DNA of 64,000 bases from positions 620,001-684,000 of the forward strand of contig NZ_PPEI02000002.1 in NCBI RefSeq assembly GCF_002899895.1, read 5' to 3'. The first letter of the stretch is position 1. Each line of letters opens with the position of its first letter. Made by a program: the position numbers and the translations under genes. A model generated the notes under the pieces. The model saw only the letters and a list, made by a program, of their open reading frames with translations, was not told where the DNA came from and ran no database searches. This document shows positions 59,150 to 64,000 of this stretch, one piece after another. The stretch is from Chryseobacterium oncorhynchi. Lineage in GTDB: Bacteria > Bacteroidota > Bacteroidia > Flavobacteriales > Weeksellaceae.

Positions 59150-61825
59150 TTATTTTATAATCAATTTACTGTTATATATTCCTTTTGAAGAGTTGATGCT
59201 AATTACATATACTCCTTTAGGTACATTTACATTAAATTCTTTCGTATTGTTACCCTCGCTTTGATAAGCTGAAGAATAAATTAATCTTCCACTTGAGTCA
59301 AACATTACTACTTTCAATTCTCCTTTTATATTTTGAGATTTGATGAAGAATTTGCCATCAGTTGGGTTAGGATAAATTTTAATATCATCTGCTAAAGGAG
59401 AAGAAACTTCTTTGGTTCCTAAAGTCTGAGTAGTACGGGTACATACTTGAAGACTCCAACCATTAATATTTCCCACATCTCCCGTATAATTGTCAGAAGC
59501 AAATAACTTCCATTGTCCTTGTGCAGGATGCCCTATAAAAATCCCAAGTGCTTCATTAGACTTCACTTCTCCCTGAATAGGTGTAGCACAAGTCGCTGCA
59601 GCTCCCGCATCGCTGAAAGTCGCAATGATATTATCCTGAGAAGTACATTGTCTGTTCCAGACAAGAGCAGATGTTCCCATAGGTCCTTCTATTCCAACTG
59701 ACAGGTCTTTTACATAGGTATGTGTAATGGAAGGTGTTACTTTAATTTTAGTAATGATTCCTGGATTATTAACTGTCAATGGAGCGGAAACTGGAGGGGA
59801 TGCAATAGCAGCGTTTCCTCCGGGACCATCTTTAATAGCAACAACAGGACCTCCATAAGTGTATGTTGTACATGCTTCCCCCTCTACTGTATAATCAATC
59901 ACAAAGCTAGGACTTACAGCATAATAAATATTTCCTACTGCTTCTACCATAATAAATGCATTGGCAGAAGTAGAACCTGCCGGAATCGTAATTTGTTCGC
60001 TTCCGTCATTAGGTGTATTGGCTGCAATAGTAGTAAAGGTTTGTCCCCCGTCTTTAGATAATTTGATATTTACGTTAGCTGTACTTACAGGTGCCTGGGT
60101 TGTATTAGCTACATCCCATACCACATTAAATACTGAACCTGAAGTTGCAGACTGTCCAAATGCAGGAGCAGTAACTTTAAATGGTCCTGAGGCCGCATCT
60201 ACAACTATTGACATTGCATCCTTACTTGTTTGGGGAGCTGCAATACTATTATTTCTTACAGTCAATGCAAAGTTAAGGTTTCGCCCTACTCCTGAAACAG
60301 TTTCCCATTTTGTATTAAGGACACCTGCTAAAACTTTATTAAAGTCAGGGAAATATCTTACGGGAGTACTCACTGGGTTCAAAGATCTGAACGTAGGACC
60401 CGTTGGCTTATTTAGATAAGGAATTGAATTAGATCCGGTCTGAGAAGAACCTGAATCCATCTGTTCCCATGTATAAGTATAAGAAGCAGTATTTGCATCT
60501 GTTGAAGTACCTTTAAGTACAAATGCAGTAGATTTTGGAATGGTATAATCCGCTCCGGCATTCACCGATGGTGCAGGATTCGAAAAAGGAGTATTTACAC
60601 CACAGGCAATACTATTTATTCTGTCTTTGATCTCTTGTACACTAAACCCATGAAAATAATCATTGGAATTGAATTGCACATCATAATTAGCTGTAATTCC
60701 TGTATAGGCCATGATAGTAGATCCACTACCCGGTTCCACCAATGAAGCTAGGTTCCCTGATGCTGTACTATAACTGAATGAATGATTAGCACCTAGTTGA
60801 TGTCCCATTTCATGAGCTACATAGTCAATATCAAAGCCATCTCCCTCAGGGAAATTACTAGCTGTCCATCCCATAGCCTTAGAAGCATCGTCACAAATAT
60901 CTCCGGGAGCATATCCATTTCCGTCTTCTCTATCAAAAATGTGCCCCATGTCATAATTGGCAGCACCAATAATATTGGTAATCGTAGTCTGGCCCGCTTG
61001 GTTCTGCTCACCTGATGCGGTATAAGGATCTGAAGCTGGATCTATATAAATTATAGCATCATTATTAGCAACCAGATTAAAATGAAAAGAAAGATCTTTT
61101 TCAAAAACACTGTTCAAACGTGTTAAAGAAGCATTCATAGCTGCTAAAATCACCCCTTTCTTCTCTGCTTCCGTTGCTGTAGCAGGTGTTCCCGCAGCCG
61201 TCAGATGATACTGTGCATATTCACCTGTACAGGTAATGGCAAGCCTGAAAATATTAAACCCAGCTGTTCTTCTATTGGCAGCATCGTTTTTTTTTTCAGA
61301 TTTGTTTAATTCCTGCTTGCTGGGTGTAGCACATTCAAAAGGCTCTTTATCCTGTCCTCTTCTTGCATTGGAATCAAAAACAGCATAAACAGTTCTGTCC
61401 TCTGTATAAGGTTCAATAAATTCTGATATACCGGAACGAGTTATCATAGAAGAAAACCCAACCGGAGATAAACTGAATCTTAAATATACGGTAGGATCTT
61501 CTAATGCTGTTCCTACATAAGATTTAATATCAGGAAACTTGGCTTGTAATTCCGGAGCCATATTGGAAAACTCCCAAACCTGAAATTTCTCCAGTCTCCC
61601 ATTAGACATAGGAAGTGTAACCACAACTCCTTTGTCATTTGAAAAGCGCGCTGGTGCATTTTTTAAGGCTTGCTTAAGCTGATCTGTATTCAGTGTGTAA
61701 AGCCCTGCAAATTCTAATTTTTCTTGTGATTTTTTTACTTTTTGAGACCTAAGCTCAGTTCTTGTCCACTGAGAAAACCCTAAAAATGGAATCATCAGTG
61801 TCAGAATAAAGAAATAATGTTTCAT
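59150..61825 (-). CDS. T9SS-secreted reprolysin-like metallopeptidase with P domain
   Basis: An 891-aa secreted protease. The start at 61825 gives MKHYFFILTLMIPFLGFSQ, a clear signal peptide; a second ATG eight codons upstream is less likely. After a propeptide the M12B-like catalytic part has HEMGHQLGANHSF (about residues 338-350), the metzincin HExxHxxGxxH, followed by a downstream Met-turn (STIMAYTG). Ig-like segments (about 430-640) lead to a proprotein convertase P domain (about 645-800) and a T9SS sorting domain (IKIYPNPTDGKFFIKSQ to KLIIK). Extracellular endopeptidase. Confidence 0.92.
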   Translation of the reverse strand: MKHYFFILTLMIPFLGFSQWTRTELRSQKVKKSQEKLEFAGLYTLNTDQLKQALKNAPARFSNDKGVVVTLPMSNGRLEKFQVWEFSNMAPELQAKFPDIKSYVGTALEDPTVYLRFSLSPVGFSSMITRSGISEFIEPYTEDRTVYAVFDSNARRGQDKEPFECATPSKQELNKSEKKNDAANRRTAGFNIFRLAITCTGEYAQYHLTAAGTPATATEAEKKGVILAAMNASLTRLNSVFEKDLSFHFNLVANNDAIIYIDPASDPYTASGEQNQAGQTTITNIIGAANYDMGHIFDREDGNGYAPGDICDDASKAMGWTASNFPEGDGFDIDYVAHEMGHQLGANHSFSYSTASGNLASLVEPGSGSTIMAYTGITANYDVQFNSNDYFHGFSVQEIKDRINSIACGVNTPFSNPAPSVNAGADYTIPKSTAFVLKGTSTDANTASYTYTWEQMDSGSSQTGSNSIPYLNKPTGPTFRSLNPVSTPVRYFPDFNKVLAGVLNTKWETVSGVGRNLNFALTVRNNSIAAPQTSKDAMSIVVDAASGPFKVTAPAFGQSATSGSVFNVVWDVANTTQAPVSTANVNIKLSKDGGQTFTTIAANTPNDGSEQITIPAGSTSANAFIMVEAVGNIYYAVSPSFVIDYTVEGEACTTYTYGGPVVAIKDGPGGNAAIASPPVSAPLTVNNPGIITKIKVTPSITHTYVKDLSVGIEGPMGTSALVWNRQCTSQDNIIATFSDAGAAATCATPIQGEVKSNEALGIFIGHPAQGQWKLFASDNYTGDVGNINGWSLQVCTRTTQTLGTKEVSSPLADDIKIYPNPTDGKFFIKSQNIKGELKVVMFDSSGRLIYSSAYQSEGNNTKEFNVNVPKGVYVISINSSKGIYNSKLIIK

Positions 61826-61951
61826 ATCATAATAAGTTTTGTGTTTCACGAAATTACATAAAAAAAATAAATATTAAGTTTTTTTCACATAATTATGAAT
61901 AAAAAAATCAATATTTCAAACTAAAACCTTTCTAATACTTTGAAAGATATA

Positions 61952-61984
61952 TTTGGAGGATGATTTAAAAAATTTTTATCTTTG
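61952..61984 (+). promoter_or_regulatory. Promoter of the MerR-like gene
   Basis: TTTG (61952-61955), 21 bp spacer, TATCTTTG (61977-61984): the same spacing as the rplS promoter. Confidence 0.7.
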
Positions 61985-62003
61985 AGGTTTAGGAGTCATT
62001 AAA

Positions 62004-62348
62004 ATGAAAATAAACTTACCTGATAAACTGTATTACTCTATAGGAGAAGTGGCCAAGGCATTCGATGTAAATACTTCATTAATACGTTATTGGGAACAGG
62101 AATTTCCTATCATTAAGCCTAAAAAAAACAGAAAAGGAAACCGATACTTCACCCCTGAAGATATCAAAAACCTACAAATGATCTACCATTTGGTAAAAGA
62201 AAAGGGATATACTCTGGATGGAGCACGAATTGCTTTAACTACTAATAGTAAAATTTCCGAAACAATTACCATCATTGATCGTCTTGAATTTGTTAAAGCT
62301 GAACTTTTAAAATTGAAAGAGTCTTTAGGAGAAAGAGATTCTGAATAA
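62004..62348 (+). CDS. MerR family transcriptional regulator
   Basis: A 114-aa MerR-type protein: the winged helix has YYSIGEVAKAFDVNTSLIRY and WEQEFPIIKPKKNRKGNRYF, then a coiled coil (about 75-110) that ends KLKESLGERD. It is shorter than metal-sensing MerR proteins and has no C-terminal effector domain, like the group found beside replication or cell-envelope genes in Bacteroidetes. It is divergent from the reprolysin gene and precedes the HhH-repeat gene by 188 bp. Confidence 0.87.
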   Translation: MKINLPDKLYYSIGEVAKAFDVNTSLIRYWEQEFPIIKPKKNRKGNRYFTPEDIKNLQMIYHLVKEKGYTLDGARIALTTNSKISETITIIDRLEFVKAELLKLKESLGERDSE

Positions 62349-62536
62349 TTCGTTAAGTTCAAATATTGAAATAAGGATATTCTTTGGTCTTTTTTAGTTC
62401 AGATTATCTTTAAACAATTCTAAATTAAGGATATAAAAGTTTAATTCTAAATGAATTACACTTATTTTATATCCTAAAATTAACCAATTTACCTTTCGCC
62501 ATTGCCCCGTTTTGTTTTTATCAATATGTTTACCAT

Positions 62537-63805
62537 ATGATGAGAAAAAACTATTACCAAAAATTGGCTTTTATGGTTATTTTACTGACCATCCTATTGG
62601 TTTTTCAGAAATATACCAGCAGAAGCAGAGACCCGCTCCCTGATATAAAATTTATTGCCGGATCTTCGATTCCTAAAAACATATCAGATTTTGATCCTAA
62701 TATCTTAGATAAAGAGCAATGGGGGAAGCTTGGGTTTTCTGAAAAACAGATAATCACGATTCTTAAATATAAGGATGTGGTGGGTGGAACTTTTACCTCA
62801 AAAGAACAGTTGAAGAAATGTTATGCAATTTCAGAGGAAAAATTTAAAGAACTGGAATCCTTTATCCTTCTTCCTGATGCCGGTAAAATAAATAACCCCA
62901 AGTATTCTAATCATTTTGAAAAGAAAGAAATTTCTGTTTCCGGAAAATTTAATCCTGACTCATTCTCCTCTCATGATTGGATCAAAATGGGATTTAGTGA
63001 ACGGCAGTCTGAAGCTATTTTGAAATACAAAAGTTATCTTGGAGGAAGTTTTGTAAGTAAAGAGAAGTTTAAAGAATGTTTTATTATTTCTCCGGAAAAC
63101 TACAGGAAGATGGAACCTTACCTACTATTACCTTTAAAAACACCTGAAAAGTTTAAGACTTTCGGTACAAACTATCCTGAGAAAACAAAGGTACAATATC
63201 ATCCTTTTGACCCCAACAGCATGAATATTGATGGCTGGAAAGAATTAGGTTTTTCGGATAAGCAAGCTAATACCATTGTGAATTACCGTGACAGAAATCT
63301 AGATGGCAGCTTTAAAAATCTAGAAGATATACAGAAATGTTTTGTTATTTCTGCAGAGAAGTTTCAGGAACTACGACCTTATATTAAGCTCAACCCTGTG
63401 GAAGTGAAACAGGAAAAAACAGATTTTTCAAAAACTGATCTTAATACAATTACCTTTAAACAACTTATAGAGTTTGGACTGGATGAAAAAAGTGCCGGTT
63501 CAATTATTGGCTTTAGAAAGAAATTGAGAGGTTTCGTGAATAAACAACAAATCTTAACCACTTATAATATTGATAAAGATCTGGTTCAAAAGTTAATCTC
63601 CATAGCCCCATTGGATGCTTCAACAGTTCCAAAATATTCTTTAACTGAAGCTCCCGAGGAATGGTTGAAAGATCATCCTTATTTTAAATATTCTGCTGAT
63701 AAAATCATCTTCTACCGAACCACCTATCCTGATGACAAGAAGATCTGGAAGTTTTTAAAATTAAAACCGGAGTATGAGGAAAGGATGAAATTATACGTAA
63801 AATAA
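62537..63805 (+). CDS. ComEA-like protein with four helix-hairpin-helix repeats
   Basis: A 422-aa protein anchored by one N-terminal helix (about 10-24). Four repeats of about 62 residues follow (52-113, 138-199, 223-285, 299-360), each with FDPN or LNT, W-x-x-L/M-G-F-S-x-x-Q, I-x-x-Y-K/R, GGxF and an I-S-x-x-x-F/Y-x-x-L/M core. A fifth weaker block (371-422) lacks the hairpin glycine. Each repeat looks like the ComEA HhH DNA-binding unit. Four in tandem at the membrane suggests extracytoplasmic DNA binding, though competence is unproven. Two adjacent ATGs start the gene. Confidence 0.83.
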   Translation: MMRKNYYQKLAFMVILLTILLVFQKYTSRSRDPLPDIKFIAGSSIPKNISDFDPNILDKEQWGKLGFSEKQIITILKYKDVVGGTFTSKEQLKKCYAISEEKFKELESFILLPDAGKINNPKYSNHFEKKEISVSGKFNPDSFSSHDWIKMGFSERQSEAILKYKSYLGGSFVSKEKFKECFIISPENYRKMEPYLLLPLKTPEKFKTFGTNYPEKTKVQYHPFDPNSMNIDGWKELGFSDKQANTIVNYRDRNLDGSFKNLEDIQKCFVISAEKFQELRPYIKLNPVEVKQEKTDFSKTDLNTITFKQLIEFGLDEKSAGSIIGFRKKLRGFVNKQQILTTYNIDKDLVQKLISIAPLDASTVPKYSLTEAPEEWLKDHPYFKYSADKIIFYRTTYPDDKKIWKFLKLKPEYEERMKLYVK

Positions 63806-63857
63806 TTTGGATGCAGATAGAAAATTGAATTTCAGATATCAATTTATATCCGGTAAA

Positions 63858-63894
63858 AACTATTCCAAAAAGTTAGATGTTTTTTGGAATAGTT
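63858..63894. terminator. Terminator after the HhH-repeat gene
   Basis: AACTATTCCAAAAA and TTTTTTGGAATAGTT flank an 8-nt loop, a 14-bp stem with A/T-runs on both strands. It can also stop the convergent gene. Confidence 0.8.
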
Positions 63895-63920
63895 GATCAC
63901 CGGGAATATTATTTTAAATT

Positions 63921-64000
63921 TTAGTGATGCATATAGTTGCTGGGACCATTGGTTCCTTCAATTGATTCTGGAAGTATTCCGTATCGGGTACGTAAATTGA
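63921..64000 (-). CDS. C-terminal end of a gene cut by the right edge
   Basis: A minus-strand frame enters from the edge and ends at TAA (63921-63923), giving 25 residues that include RTRYGILPESIEG and NGPSNYMHH at the end. The residue mix is protein-like and it is followed by the terminator at 63858-63894. I do not recognise the family. The other two frames have early stops or are less protein-like. Confidence 0.45.
   Translation of the reverse strand, partial: NLRTRYGILPESIEGTNGPSNYMHH

Noticed and set aside
59961..60419. 152-codon plus frame over the reprolysin gene
   Set aside because: Antisense to a conserved protease region; residue composition is not protein-like.
1..64000. tRNA, rRNA, CRISPR array or IS element
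   Set aside because: No cloverleaf, rRNA match, regularly spaced repeats or transposase was seen on reading both strands.

Overview
The window is AT-rich bacterial DNA from a member of the Bacteroidota, most likely the Flavobacteriia and probably Chryseobacterium or a close relative in the Weeksellaceae. The evidence is gliding genes gldF/gldG, four secreted proteins ending in type IX secretion (T9SS) sorting domains, promoters of the Bacteroidetes type (TAnnTTTG, sometimes with TTTG 20-21 bp upstream), a glycosylasparaginase of the Elizabethkingia type, and a CcoG/FixG and 3-oxoacid CoA-transferase set typical of aerobic flavobacteria. No rRNA, tRNA, CRISPR array, IS element or phage was seen. 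Genes run in short operons, and convergent pairs are mostly separated by compact bidirectional hairpin terminators.

Layout. 1-9.1 kb: tail of an ankyrin-like protein, gldG/gldF, hemJ, kbl, a JmjC-like cupin protein, a T9SS-secreted M1 aminopeptidase and a PBP4-type D-Ala-D-Ala carboxypeptidase. 9.3-13.5 kb: priA and two membrane transporters (TauE/SafE and AEC types). 13.6-18.7 kb: beta-mannosidase, CutC, a small lipoprotein and glycosylasparaginase; with the GH20 hexosaminidase at 27-29 kb these could dismantle the N-glycan core. 18.8-22.5 kb: a Crp-like regulator and a three-gene efflux operon (DUF3302 protein, HlyD-type adaptor, lipoprotein TolC-type channel) without an energised pump.

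22.7-27 kb: a sulfur-handling cluster made of two YeeE/YedE half-transporters, an MBL-rhodanese persulfide dioxygenase-like protein, a TauE/SafE exporter and a Crp/Fnr regulator. An identical 15-bp dyad lies upstream of both transcription units and is a candidate operator. 29.5-34 kb: DUF4197 protein, scoAB and a YwqK/MORN-like repeat protein preceded by a possible 26-aa ORF. 34-40 kb: a large secreted metallophosphoesterase, rplS, an SRPBCC protein, and an AraC regulator divergent from an MFS drug transporter.

40-46.6 kb is the most unusual block: six minus-strand genes, tightly packed from the second gene onward, comprising an unrecognised 329-aa protein, a DUF4280 PAAR-like spike protein, an unrecognised 938-aa protein starting 2 bp downstream, an overlapping lipoprotein gene and two small membrane proteins. 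It reads as a cargo/effector and immunity module of a contractile injection system (type VI secretion, Bacteroidetes subtype, or a relative), with the core machinery outside the window.

46.7-64 kb: alpha/beta hydrolase, EamA transporter, T9SS-secreted fungalysin (M36), rpsA, a DbpA-like RNA helicase, an SMP-30-like lipoprotein, ccoG, an AraC regulator, a T9SS-secreted reprolysin-like protease with a P domain, a MerR regulator and a protein with four ComEA-like helix-hairpin-helix repeats. A minus-strand gene is cut by the right edge.
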